Positions 8,672 to 17,285 of a stretch of DNA of 64,000 bases are shown piece after piece. The DNA is from Actinacidiphila sp. DG2A-62. GTDB lineage: Bacteria > Actinomycetota > Actinomycetes > Streptomycetales > Streptomycetaceae. Numbering within the stretch: the stretch's first letter is position 1; the number at the start of each line of letters is the position of its first letter. The stretch covers positions 2,148,001 through 2,212,000 of the forward strand of contig NZ_JAYMGI010000002.1 of the NCBI RefSeq assembly GCF_035825295.1, read 5' to 3'. The translations under genes were made by a program, and so were the position numbers. The notes under the pieces are model-generated. The model saw nothing but the letters and a program-made list of their open reading frames with translations. It was not told the DNA's origin and searched no databases.

Positions 8672-8717
8672 TTGACCGCTCCCCCGACGCCGCATAAGAT
8701 AGTCACCCGCATCTTAT
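8672..8717 (+). promoter_or_regulatory. Promoter with overlapping TetR-type operator upstream of Mo-hydroxylase operon
   Basis: A good consensus promoter reads TTGACC (8672-8677), a 17-bp spacer, then TAAGAT (8695-8700). The perfect inverted repeat ATAAGAT (8694-8700) / ATCTTAT (8711-8717), with a 10-bp gap, covers the -10 and likely start point. The 5' leader to the first gene would be about 180 nt. In this very GC-rich context the AT-rich palindrome stands out. Confidence 0.65.
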
Positions 8718-8888
8718 TTAGGGATGGTCGGCCCACGCCAGGTCCGCCACCCCGCTCTCCGGCTCCCGTCATGACGGCCGGCGCCACCCGCACGGGCCGC
8801 CCGGGCCACCCGCCGAGCACGAGAGCACCCCAGGATTTCCCGCCTTTGTGCCTGCGCGGCCCGCGGTCGCGTACCCACTGGAGACCTC

Positions 8889-9524
8889 ATGACCGAACAC
8901 GAACGATCCGAAGAGCCGGGCGACGGGTTCTCCCGCCGCGGCCTTCTCGGCAGGGCGAGCGCCGTGGTCGTCGGCGCCGCCGTCGTGTCGACGGCTCCGC
9001 CGGGCGCGGCGTCCGCCTCCGACGCGGCTGCTCCGGCGACGCCCGCTCCCGGAGTACACCCGGTCGACGTACGCCTCACCGTGAACGGCCGCCCGGTACG
9101 GCTGAGAGCGGACCCGCGGTGGACGCTGCTGGACACGCTGCGGGAACGTCTGGAGCTCACCGGCACCAAGAAGGGCTGCGACCGGGGACAGTGCGGCGCC
9201 TGCACCGTCCACGTGGACGGCCGCCGGGTGCTGTCCTGCCTCACCCTGGCCGCCGCCGCGGACGGCAGCGAGGTCCGGACCATCGAGGGCCTGGCCGACG
9301 GCGGTGAACTCCACCCGATGCAGCAGGCGTTCATCGATCATGACGGCTTCCAGTGCGGCGCCTGCACGCCCGGGCAGATCATGTCGGCCGTGGCCCTGGT
9401 GGACGAGGGGCGTGCGACGTCCGACGACGAGATCCGCGAGCACATGTCGGGCAACATCTGCCGCTGCAGCGCGTACCCGTTCATCGTCGACGCCGTCACA
9501 GCAGGCAGCAAGGTGATGCGCTGA
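8889..9524 (+). CDS. Tat-exported 2Fe-2S subunit of molybdenum hydroxylase (PaoA/YagT-like)
   Basis: 211 residues. The N-terminus is a twin-arginine signal (FSRRGLLGRASAVVVGAAVV, with an Ala-rich cleavage region near residue 45), so the complex is probably exported folded. A plant-type 2Fe-2S domain follows (CDRGQCGACTVHVDG and an earlier loop Cys), then the helical 2Fe-2S domain with CGACTPGQIMSA and GNICRCSAYP. This order defines the small subunit of xanthine dehydrogenase-family enzymes; the Tat signal points to the periplasmic aldehyde oxidoreductase type. Its stop overlaps the next start (TGATG). Confidence 0.92.
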   Translation: MTEHERSEEPGDGFSRRGLLGRASAVVVGAAVVSTAPPGAASASDAAAPATPAPGVHPVDVRLTVNGRPVRLRADPRWTLLDTLRERLELTGTKKGCDRGQCGACTVHVDGRRVLSCLTLAAAADGSEVRTIEGLADGGELHPMQQAFIDHDGFQCGACTPGQIMSAVALVDEGRATSDDEIREHMSGNICRCSAYPFIVDAVTAGSKVMR

Positions 9525-10501
9525 TGCGTGCCTACGATTTCGCGGCGCCGCGGTCGCTGCGTTCCGCGCTCGACAAGGCCGACGCTGACTCGGCCTATCT
9601 GGCCGGGGGCACCACCCTGGTGGATCTGATGAAGCTGGACGTCATGACGCCGAGCCGGGTCGTCGACATCAACCGGCTGCCGCTGCACGGCGTGCGCCTG
9701 GACCGGCAAGGACTGCACATCGGCGCCCTCGACCGGATGAGCGACGTGGCCGACCACCCGCTGGTGCGCACCCGCTACCCGGTCATCAGCCGTGCGCTGG
9801 AGCTCAGCGCCTCCCCGCAGCTGCGGAACATGGCCAGCATCGGGGGCAACCTGCTGCAGAGGACCCGGTGCGGCTACTTCCGGGACCTGAGCACCCCGTG
9901 CAACAAGCGTGAACCAGGAAGCGGCTGTTCGGCGCTGGACGGCCAGAACCGCACCCACGCCGTCCTCGGCGGCAGCGACGCGTGCGTGGCCACGCACCCC
10001 GGCGACCTGGCCGTGGCCCTGATCGCCCTCGACACCGTGGTCCACCTCTACGGATCGGGCGGCGCCCGGGACGTGCCGCTGGCGGACTTCTACCTTCTGC
10101 CCGGTCGGACCCCGCACCTGGAGAACACCCTGCGCCCCGGCGAACTCGTCACCGGCATCACGGTGCCGGCGCTGCGGTGGGCCGCCGACTCCACGTACGT
10201 CAAGGTCCGGGACCGGGCGTCGTACGAGTTCGCGCTCGCCTCGGCCGCGGTCGCGCTCGACGTGCGCGGCAGGACGATCGTCGAGGCCCGGGTCGCGGTG
10301 GGCGGCGTCGGGACCCGGCCCTGGCGCCTGCGCCAGGTGGAACAGGCCCTGGCCGGCCGGCCGCTGGCCGCGGCCACCTACGAGACCGCGGCCGGGCACG
10401 CCGCCGACGGCGCCCGGCCGCTGCGCCACAACGCCTTCAAGATCCCCTTGCTGCGCCGCACGCTGGTGCGCGCGCTGACCGAACTGGGAGACGCACGATG
10501 A
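9524..10501 (+). CDS. FAD (and probable 4Fe-4S) subunit of molybdenum hydroxylase (PaoB/YagS-like)
   Basis: 325 residues starting within the preceding stop. FAD-binding type-2 motifs are present: AYLAGGTTLVDLMKLDV and NMASIGGNLLQRTRC. Directly after the second motif is a Cys-rich insertion (CGYFRDLSTPCNKREPGSGC), as in PaoB, where it holds an extra 4Fe-4S cluster; that distinguishes it from plain CoxM/XdhB. The CO-dehydrogenase flavoprotein C-terminal domain follows. The product relays electrons between the molybdenum site and the acceptor. Its stop overlaps the next ATG (ATGA). Confidence 0.9.
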   Translation: MRAYDFAAPRSLRSALDKADADSAYLAGGTTLVDLMKLDVMTPSRVVDINRLPLHGVRLDRQGLHIGALDRMSDVADHPLVRTRYPVISRALELSASPQLRNMASIGGNLLQRTRCGYFRDLSTPCNKREPGSGCSALDGQNRTHAVLGGSDACVATHPGDLAVALIALDTVVHLYGSGGARDVPLADFYLLPGRTPHLENTLRPGELVTGITVPALRWAADSTYVKVRDRASYEFALASAAVALDVRGRTIVEARVAVGGVGTRPWRLRQVEQALAGRPLAAATYETAAGHAADGARPLRHNAFKIPLLRRTLVRALTELGDAR

Positions 10502-12717
10502 CCGCCACCTCCCCGGTAGGACACGAGATCAGCCGGGTGGACGGCCGGGCGAAAGTGACCGGCACCGCTCGTTACGCGGCGGACCAGCGCGTCGACGGCA
10601 CGGCGTACGGCTACCTCGTCCAGTCCGCCATCGGTCTGGGCAGCATCAGCTCCATGGACACCGCGCGGGCGCTGGCCGCGCCGGGCGTGATCGCCGTGTA
10701 CACGCCCTTCAACCCGCTCACGCTGTACGCGCGGCAGGGTGATTCGGCCGAGCGCTACGTCCCCCTGCAGGACGACACGGTGCGCTTCCGGGGTCAGATC
10801 ATCGGGCTGGTCGTCGCCGAAAGCTTCGAACAGGCCCGTGACGCGGCCGTCCTGGTCCGCACCCGGTACCGCGAGGATCTGCGCCCCAGGACATCGGTGG
10901 CCGCTGCCGCGCCGGGCAGCACCGTGCCCAGCGACGCCGTCGGCTACCCCGGCCCGCCGAGCCGGAACAGCGTGCTGGCCCCTGGCGTCGCCTCCATCGA
11001 CGACGCCCTGCGCGACAGCGCGGTCGTCGTGGAGAGCACCTTCTACCAGGATCCGCAGAACCACTGCGCGATGGAACCGCACGCCACGATCGCGGAATGG
11101 CGCGACGGCCGACTGACGGTGTACGTGGGCGCGCAGGGGCCGCAGCAGTACGCGGCTGCCCTGGCCGGGCGCCTGGGCGTCGCATCCGACCGGGTCCATG
11201 TGGTGAGTCCCTTCGTCGGTGGCGGCTTCGGCGGCAAGTACAAGGTGTGGAACGACGCGCTCGTCACCGCGGCCGCCGCCCGCGACCTGGGACGGCCGGT
11301 CAAACTGGTGACCAGCCGCGAGCAGGTGTTCGTCCTGAACGGGCACCGTCCCGCGCTGCTGCAGACCGTCAAGCTGGGAGCGTCCCGCGACGGCGTCCTG
11401 AACGCGGTGTGGCACGAGACCGACTCCGAGGACTCGGTGGTGGGCTACTGCCCCAACCTGCCGGCGGAGGTCACCCGCGGCCTGTACAAGACGCCCAACC
11501 TCCACTTCGACCAGCGGCAGGTCACCCTCGACCTGCCGCCCGTCTCGTCGATGCGCGCGCCCTGGGCGACACCCGGGACGTTCGCGCTGGAGACGGCGAT
11601 GGACGAACTCGCCGTCAGGACCGGCGTGGACCCCCTGACGCTGCGCATGCGCAACTACGCCACCACGTCCCCGGAAACGGGCAGGCCGTGGTCGAGCAAA
11701 CACCTGGACGAGTGCTATCGCGTCGGGGCGGAGCGTTTCGGCTGGGCCGACCGGAGCCCGGTGCCCGGTGCCCACGTCGACGGAGAGTGGCTGGTGGGCA
11801 TGGGTATGGCGAGCGGGATGCTGACCGCGACGCGCGCTCCCGCGTCGGCACGGGTGCGCTTGTGCGACGACGGCACGGTGACGGTGGCCTCCGCCATCTC
11901 CGACCTGGGAACGGGCGCCACGACGATGCTGGCCATCGCCGCCGCCGACGCCCTGGGCGTTCCGCTGACCAACGTCTCCGCCGAACTGGGCGACTCCGCG
12001 CTGCCCGCCGGCGTACCCGCGATCGGTTCCATCGTGACGGGCAGCACCGTACCCGCCGTCCAGGCCGCGGCACGCGACGCGATCACCGCGCTGATCGCCC
12101 TGGCCGTGCAGGACCCCGCGTCGCCCTTCCACGGCAAGAACAGCGCCGACGTCCACTACCGAGAGGGCCGGCTGGAGGCCGGCGGCCGCTCCATCGGCTT
12201 CGCACCGCTCCTGCGCGCCGTCGGCGACCCGGCGGTCGAGGCCGTCGCGACCACCGCTCCCGGGGCGGAGACGAACCGGTACGCCATGGACAGCTTCGCC
12301 GCCCACTTCTGCGAGGTGCGCGTCAACCGGTTCACCGGCGAACCCCGCGTCAGCCGCTTCACCACCGTCGTCGACGTCGGCCGGGTCGTCAACGCCAAGG
12401 CCCTGCGCAGCCAACTCGTCGGCGGCGTCGTCTTCGGCATCGGCAACGCCCTCCTGGAGGTCAACGCCATCGAGGACAGCGGACGGCTCGCGCACAGCAG
12501 CCTCGCCGACTACCTGGTACCGGTGAACGCCGACATCCCGGCCATCGACACCCACTGGCTGGACCACCCCGACACCGTCTTCAGCGCGTTCGGCTCCCGC
12601 GGCGCGGGTGAACTCACCGCCGTCGGGTCCTCCGCGGCAGTGGGCAACGCCGTCTACAACGCCACCGGCATCCGCGTCCGGGACCTGCCCATCACCCTGG
12701 ACAAGCTCATCTCCTGA
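10498..12717 (+). CDS. Molybdopterin-cytosine-dinucleotide subunit of aldehyde/xanthine oxidoreductase (PaoC/YagR-like)
   Basis: 739 residues, the usual length of PaoC rather than fused XDH. It has the N-terminal a/b hammerhead (RAKVTGTARYAAD), the FVGGGFGGKYK pterin loop, MRAPWATPGTFALETAMDEL, and near the C-terminus the catalytic Glu in FGSRGAGELTAVGSSAAVG. It oxidises aldehydes or N-heterocycles with water as oxygen donor. It has no signal peptide, so it would be carried out with the Tat-tagged small subunit. The three subunits overlap end to end, consistent with equimolar translation. Confidence 0.92.
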   Translation: MTATSPVGHEISRVDGRAKVTGTARYAADQRVDGTAYGYLVQSAIGLGSISSMDTARALAAPGVIAVYTPFNPLTLYARQGDSAERYVPLQDDTVRFRGQIIGLVVAESFEQARDAAVLVRTRYREDLRPRTSVAAAAPGSTVPSDAVGYPGPPSRNSVLAPGVASIDDALRDSAVVVESTFYQDPQNHCAMEPHATIAEWRDGRLTVYVGAQGPQQYAAALAGRLGVASDRVHVVSPFVGGGFGGKYKVWNDALVTAAAARDLGRPVKLVTSREQVFVLNGHRPALLQTVKLGASRDGVLNAVWHETDSEDSVVGYCPNLPAEVTRGLYKTPNLHFDQRQVTLDLPPVSSMRAPWATPGTFALETAMDELAVRTGVDPLTLRMRNYATTSPETGRPWSSKHLDECYRVGAERFGWADRSPVPGAHVDGEWLVGMGMASGMLTATRAPASARVRLCDDGTVTVASAISDLGTGATTMLAIAAADALGVPLTNVSAELGDSALPAGVPAIGSIVTGSTVPAVQAAARDAITALIALAVQDPASPFHGKNSADVHYREGRLEAGGRSIGFAPLLRAVGDPAVEAVATTAPGAETNRYAMDSFAAHFCEVRVNRFTGEPRVSRFTTVVDVGRVVNAKALRSQLVGGVVFGIGNALLEVNAIEDSGRLAHSSLADYLVPVNADIPAIDTHWLDHPDTVFSAFGSRGAGELTAVGSSAAVGNAVYNATGIRVRDLPITLDKLIS

Positions 12718-12780
12718 GGCGCCGCGAGGAAGCGGGAGAACGGGAGGAACCCCAGCGGTGCGGCCACGGAGGAGGACATC

Positions 12781-13917
12781 ATGCGGGATCTCGCAACGGA
12801 CCTGATCGGCTGGCAGGAAGAGGGAGCCGCTTACGCGGTGGCCACCGTCGTCTCGGCGCACGGCAGTGCGCCGCGGATGCCGGGGGCCGCCATGGCCGTC
12901 CACGCGGACGGCCGGGTCGTCGGCAGCGTCTCGGGCGGCTGCGTCGAGGCCGCGGTCTACGACCTGGCACAAGAGGTCCTGGCCACGGGCACGCCTCGGC
13001 TGGCCCGCTTCGGCTGGACCGAGGACGACGCCTTCGCGGTCGGCCTCACCTGCGGCGGGACGATCGAGGTCTTCGTCCAGGCGGTCTCCGCAACGGAACC
13101 GGTCGCGTGGGCCCTGCGGGCGAGTGCGGCCGGTCGTCCGGTCACCCTCGCGCGGGTGCTCAGCGGCCCGCTCGCCGGGGCCGCGGTGGCCGTGTCCGAC
13201 GACGCAGTCCGCGGCGGAACCGGCGATCCCGGGCTCGACGCGACGATGACCGCGGACGGGCGGGCCATGCTGGCCGGCGGCGGCACGGACACCAGGGAGT
13301 ACGGCCCTCACGGGGCATGCGAGGGCGACGAGGTCCGGGTGCTGTACGAGCCGTGGACGGCGCCGCCCCGCCTCCTCGTCTTCGGAGCCCAGGACTACGC
13401 CGCGGCCGTCACCCGCGTCGGACGCTTTCTCGGCTACCGCGTGACCCTGTGCGACGCGCGCGCCACCTTCGCCACGCCCAGCCGGTTCCCGGACGCCCAC
13501 GAGGTCGTCGTCGCCTGGCCGCACCGGTATCTCGCGACGACGCCGACCGACCGCCGTACGGCGGTGTGCGTGCTGACCCATGACGAGAAGTTCGACATCC
13601 CGCTGCTCGCGGACGCGCTGACGCGCGACCTCGCGTACGTCGGCGCTCTCGGCTCCCGGGCCACCCACGCCGCCCGGCTGGAGCGTTTGCGGCAGGCGGG
13701 TGTGACGGCCCGGCAGCGTGCCCGGCTACGCGCCCCCATCGGCCTCGACCTGGGGGCCAGGACGCCCGAGGAGACCGCCGTCGCGATCGCCGCCGAACTC
13801 GTCGCCTGCCGCCGCGGCGGAACGGGCCGACCGCTCTCGACGCTCGAAGGCCCTATCCACGCCCGGCCGGACGGGCGCCAGGACCCGTCCGGCCTGCTGT
13901 CGCCAGCGGCAGGATGA
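12781..13917 (+). CDS. XdhC/CoxI-family molybdenum cofactor maturation factor
   Basis: 378 residues. The N-terminal XdhC_CoxI region reads AVATVVSAHGSAPRMPGAAM and GSVSGGCVEAAVYDLAQEVL, with CGGTIEVFVQ; the C-terminal Rossmann region reads YVGALGSRATHAARLERL and GARTPEETAVAIAAELVA. Members bind MCD and insert the sulfurated cofactor into the partner hydroxylase, so it serves the three preceding genes, 63 bp upstream. The final 64 bp overlap the 3' end of the convergent TetR gene. Confidence 0.9.
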   Translation: MRDLATDLIGWQEEGAAYAVATVVSAHGSAPRMPGAAMAVHADGRVVGSVSGGCVEAAVYDLAQEVLATGTPRLARFGWTEDDAFAVGLTCGGTIEVFVQAVSATEPVAWALRASAAGRPVTLARVLSGPLAGAAVAVSDDAVRGGTGDPGLDATMTADGRAMLAGGGTDTREYGPHGACEGDEVRVLYEPWTAPPRLLVFGAQDYAAAVTRVGRFLGYRVTLCDARATFATPSRFPDAHEVVVAWPHRYLATTPTDRRTAVCVLTHDEKFDIPLLADALTRDLAYVGALGSRATHAARLERLRQAGVTARQRARLRAPIGLDLGARTPEETAVAIAAELVACRRGGTGRPLSTLEGPIHARPDGRQDPSGLLSPAAG

Positions 13918-14473
13918 TGGTGTCGACGATCTCCTCCAGCGTCGCGGACGGGACGGGCCCCATGGTCCGGGTGATCTCGACGGTGAAGAGATCGAAGGGC
14001 AGCGAACGGATCCGCGGGGTGAGCGACTCACGGTCGACCTCGCCGCGTTCCACGGCGGCCTCCCAGATCTCGTCCAGATTGCCGGCCATGAGCGTGATCA
14101 GCGTCTGGGGGGACGTTCCCGACTCCTTCGCGAACGCCGCGAGACGCGTCTGGAACACGGTCGCCATCTCGCTCCGCGTGCCCCTCTTCTCCTCCAGGTA
14201 CGCCAGCAGGTCTCCGCGCAGGGTCCCGGTGTCGGGCAGGGCCGGGCGGTTCTGTTCGAGCCAGTGGCGTATGGCGGCGAGCACCAGCTCCCGGCGGTCG
14301 TTCCAGCGCCGGGCCAGCACGGGCCGGCTGGTCCCGGCGCGTTCGGCCACCGACTCCAGGCTCAGATTCTCGTAGCCCTTCTCCAGGAGTTCCTCCCAGG
14401 CGGCCGACAACAGGGCGCGGTCGAGCACCTCGCCCCTGCGGCGGGTCCGCTTGTCCGGCACTTCGTCCCCCAT
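13853..14473 (-). CDS. TetR-family transcriptional regulator
   Basis: 206 residues from ATG 14473; the frame is open far upstream, but only low-complexity residues lie there. The helix-turn-helix is LLEKGYENLSLESVAERAGT then SRPVLARRWNDRRELVLAAI, and a TetR_C ligand domain follows. It converges with the XdhC gene (3' overlap of about 64 bp) and is divergent from the GMC oxidoreductase, so it may control the latter. Confidence 0.87.
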   Translation of the reverse strand: MGDEVPDKRTRRRGEVLDRALLSAAWEELLEKGYENLSLESVAERAGTSRPVLARRWNDRRELVLAAIRHWLEQNRPALPDTGTLRGDLLAYLEEKRGTRSEMATVFQTRLAAFAKESGTSPQTLITLMAGNLDEIWEAAVERGEVDRESLTPRIRSLPFDLFTVEITRTMGPVPSATLEEIVDTIILPLATAGRTGPGARPAGRG

Positions 14474-14874
14474 GAGACCGACCTGCGTACGTGGCTTGTC
14501 CAGTGCTGAGCCCTCACTATAAGCAGCCGGCTCCCGGCTCCCGCCTCCCGCCTCCCGCCTCCCGGCGCCCGCCGGGCCGGCGCGGCGCCCCGACGGCGCT
14601 CTCCGCCGCTGCGTGGCGCGGCGGCGCTCCGGCGGCGCTCCGGCGGCGCTGCGGCCGGAACCCCAGCGGCAGGGGCGGACCTCGATCTTGCCCGTTTGCT
14701 CCCCCGGTGCCCGTACGCCCGGGAAAGCCGCGGTCGCCGCGGTCGGGCCGTTCGCCGGGGCCGAACCATCATGGGCGGTGGCGGCCTGCCCGCAGCCCGC
14801 CCGAGGCGGCGGGGGACGGCGTCGGCGGCGGAGCGTCCGTTCGACGGAGCAGGACCCGACGACCCGAGGGGACG
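14474..14874. other. 401-bp intergenic region with simple GC repeats
   Basis: No gene is supported here. About 14531-14565 is a CCCGCCTCCCG-type microsatellite and 14618-14655 a GGCGGCGCTCC microsatellite. A divergent promoter pair must lie here for the TetR and GMC genes, and TATAAG near 14518-14523 is the only AT-rich box seen. No clear palindrome was found. Confidence 0.5.
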
Positions 14875-16500
14875 ATGGACGTGAGCACCGAGCCCGCACA
14901 CGACGGCACCGCGACGGCAGCGCATCCGGGGCGGCTCGATCTCGCCGACCGCATCGACGACGGCGAGACCTTCGACTACATCGTGTGCGGCGCCGGCTCC
15001 GCGGGTTCCGTCGTCGCCGGCAGACTCGCGGCCGACCCCGATGTCACCGTGCTGCTCGTGGAGAGCGGCGGCGACGACGACGCCGACACCGTGCGCGATC
15101 CGGACCTGTGGCCGCTCAACCTCGGCGGCGAGCGGACATGGGGCCATGTCACGGAGCCGAACCCGCACCTCGACGACCGCCGGCTGGCCTACGCGACGGG
15201 CCGCGGGCTGGGCGGCGGCGGGGCCGTCAACGCCGGCGTGTGGGCCCGCGGGCACCGGAGCGACTGGGACTCCTTCGCCGAGGCGACGGGCGACCCGGGC
15301 TGGGACTACGCCCACGTGCTGGAGGTGTACCGCAGGATCGAGGACTGGCAGGGCGCGCCCGATCCCGAACGCCGGGGCAGCGGCGGTCCCCTGCGCGTCC
15401 GGCCGGCGCAGGACGTGCACCCGCTGTTCACCGCCTACCTGGACGGCGCCCAGAGCGCGGGGTTCCCCCGCTTCGACAGTTCCAACGGCGCCATGATGGA
15501 GAAGGACACCGGCTGCTCCGTCCGTGAGGAGAACATCCACGCGGGGCAGCGCCAGACCCCCTTCCGCGCCTACGTCGCCGGCCTGGTGGGCCGGCCGAAC
15601 CTGACCGTCCTGCCGCACGCGACCGTCTCCCGCGTCCTGCTCGCCGGCCGCCGCGCCGCAGGCGTCGAGATCGTCCACGACGGGAGGACGCTGCGGGCGA
15701 ACACGTCGCAGGAGGTGGTCCTCTCCCTCGGCGCGATCGGCACGCCGGCCGTCCTCATGCGGTCCGGGATCGGCGACGAGGCCGAACTGCGCCCCTTCGG
15801 CATCCCGACCGTCCAGCACCTGCCGGGCGTCGGCCGCAACCTCGACGACCACATGCGCCTCGGCTGCGTGTGGGAGGCCAAGGACGTGCCGATGCCCCTG
15901 CCCACGCGCAGTCAGGCGGTCTGCGTATGGAGCGACGCCACCCGTCCGGGGGCGCCGGAGTTCGTCATGTACCTCTCCCCCACCGCCTCGGTCTCCGCCG
16001 AGAGCGCCGACCGGTTCCCGCTGCCGGACCGGAGTTTCACCCTGATGGCGGCCATGCGCCCGCGCGCCGGCAGCCGCGGCCGGGTGCGGCTGGCGAGCAC
16101 CGATCCGCTGGCCGGGCCGCGTATCGAGACGAACTTCCTCGCCGACCCCGACGACCTGCGGTCCGCCCTGTCCGCCGTCACCATGGCCCGGGAGATCGGC
16201 AACTCGGCCGCGCTGCGCCCGTTCGCCGAGCGGGAGGTGTCCCCCGCGACGTCCTCCAGGTTTGTCCGCGAGGAGTTCGTGCGCAGCTCCGTCGAGACCT
16301 TCTGGCACCAGAGCGGCACGGCCCGGATGGGACGCGACGGCCTCGCCGTGGTGGACAGCCGCCTCAAGGTGCACGGCGTCGACGGCCTGCGGGTCGCCGA
16401 CGCCTCGGTCCTCCCCCACGTGACGGTCGCCAACACGATGGCCCCGTCCATGGTCGTGGGCGAGCGCGCCGCCGAGATGATCGCCGCCGACCGCGGCTGA
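14875..16500 (+). CDS. GMC-family FAD oxidoreductase (choline/alcohol dehydrogenase-like)
   Basis: 541 residues. The start ATG 14875 is preceded by GAGGGG; the open frame extends upstream without protein-like sequence. The ADP-binding motif is YIVCGAGSAGSVVAGRLAAD, GMC signature 1 is seen around GRGLGGGGAVNAGVWARG, signature 2 around LSLGAIGTPAVLMRSGIGD, and the active-site His lies in ETFWHQSGTARMG, followed by the closing NTMAPSMVVGERAAEMI. Such enzymes oxidise alcohols with FAD. A TetR regulator is divergent upstream. Substrate unknown. Confidence 0.92.
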   Translation: MDVSTEPAHDGTATAAHPGRLDLADRIDDGETFDYIVCGAGSAGSVVAGRLAADPDVTVLLVESGGDDDADTVRDPDLWPLNLGGERTWGHVTEPNPHLDDRRLAYATGRGLGGGGAVNAGVWARGHRSDWDSFAEATGDPGWDYAHVLEVYRRIEDWQGAPDPERRGSGGPLRVRPAQDVHPLFTAYLDGAQSAGFPRFDSSNGAMMEKDTGCSVREENIHAGQRQTPFRAYVAGLVGRPNLTVLPHATVSRVLLAGRRAAGVEIVHDGRTLRANTSQEVVLSLGAIGTPAVLMRSGIGDEAELRPFGIPTVQHLPGVGRNLDDHMRLGCVWEAKDVPMPLPTRSQAVCVWSDATRPGAPEFVMYLSPTASVSAESADRFPLPDRSFTLMAAMRPRAGSRGRVRLASTDPLAGPRIETNFLADPDDLRSALSAVTMAREIGNSAALRPFAEREVSPATSSRFVREEFVRSSVETFWHQSGTARMGRDGLAVVDSRLKVHGVDGLRVADASVLPHVTVANTMAPSMVVGERAAEMIAADRG

Positions 16501-16566
16501 CGGACGCGGGGTCCCGCGGGACCGCCCGGAAAGCGGGTGGCCCTCACGACGGAGGGGAGAAGCGAC

Positions 16567-17127
16567 GTGCGTACGGTGCTGGACGACGAAGTCGACGTGT
16601 CCTACAGCCAGATCTACGTGGAGAGCCGGCACGCGTCCGAGTTCGACGACGTGAGCGAGGCGTTCGGCGGCCAGCGCAACGGGCTGTGCGGTGCGGCCTG
16701 GCCGGGTGTGATGTGGCTGGCGACCGGGCTGTACTACGGCCGGGTCGGTTTCCGGGTCGAAGTGCACCGCAAACGGCCGGCCGTGGACCTGGGGTGGGAG
16801 GAGATCGTCGAGGCGTCCTACCGTCCGGCGGGTGACGCCTCGTTGGTGGAGTGGGGCGGCGGGAACTCCTGGGACCTGGGCCTGGCGGACACCGACTACC
16901 GGGTCCGGTACTCGGCCTCCGGGATGGACCGCGCGGCGGCGGCGTACCGTCGCGGCGACCGGGAGCCGGTGATCGACCGCTACCTGCTGCAGTTCTGGCC
17001 CTGCGCGCCGGAACCGGACGTGGTGGTCAAGCAGACCGCCCGGGCCGCGGTCTACTGGCACGAGCGGGTCAGCACGCTGCCGCCGCCGGTCGTGCCGGAT
17101 GTGGGCCGGCAGGCCCGTCGTCCATGA
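16567..17127 (+). CDS. Hypothetical protein, possibly ComJ-like
   Basis: 186 residues from GTG 16567, which follows a strong GGAGGGGAGAAG site; an in-frame GTG at 16537 is less likely. No signal peptide or membrane segment. The pattern (VSYSQIYVES, then FGGQRNGLCGAAWPGVMW and VEVHRKRPAVDLGWEEIVEA) recalls ComJ, the inhibitor partner of the Bacillus competence nuclease NucA. That resemblance is from memory and not verified. It converges on the 3' end of the giant minus-strand gene 158 bp away. An immunity role is possible but unsupported beyond position. Confidence 0.6.
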   Translation: MRTVLDDEVDVSYSQIYVESRHASEFDDVSEAFGGQRNGLCGAAWPGVMWLATGLYYGRVGFRVEVHRKRPAVDLGWEEIVEASYRPAGDASLVEWGGGNSWDLGLADTDYRVRYSASGMDRAAAAYRRGDREPVIDRYLLQFWPCAPEPDVVVKQTARAAVYWHERVSTLPPPVVPDVGRQARRP

Positions 17128-17285
17128 CCGGGCGCTCGCCGCGCTGAGCCCGGGCCGCAGGCCGGGTGAGCCGGGCCCGCAGGTCGCGCTGAGCCCGGCC
17201 AGAAGGCTGGGGTGAGCCGGGCCCGCAGGTCGCGGTGAGCCCGGTCCGAAGCCCGCAGTGAGCCCGGTGCGCGCCCGGCCGCCGG
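17128..17285. repeat. Imperfect tandem repeats between convergent genes
   Basis: The 158-bp gap between the ComJ-like gene and the 3' end of the giant gene is made of imperfect repeats of a unit around GTGAGCCCGGNCCGNAGG (about 17145-17270). It could act as a bidirectional terminator or simply be slippage-prone DNA. No gene. Confidence 0.55.

Noticed and set aside
9982..10497. Long upstream extension in the frame of the Mo-subunit gene
   Set aside because: The extension is Arg/Pro-rich and overlaps the well-defined FAD subunit in another frame; ATG 10498 with ATGA coupling is the natural start.
13853..14899. 348-codon version of the second TetR gene
   Set aside because: Residues before ATG 14473 are low-complexity Arg/Pro sequence from the intergenic microsatellites; the TetR fold starts after that ATG.
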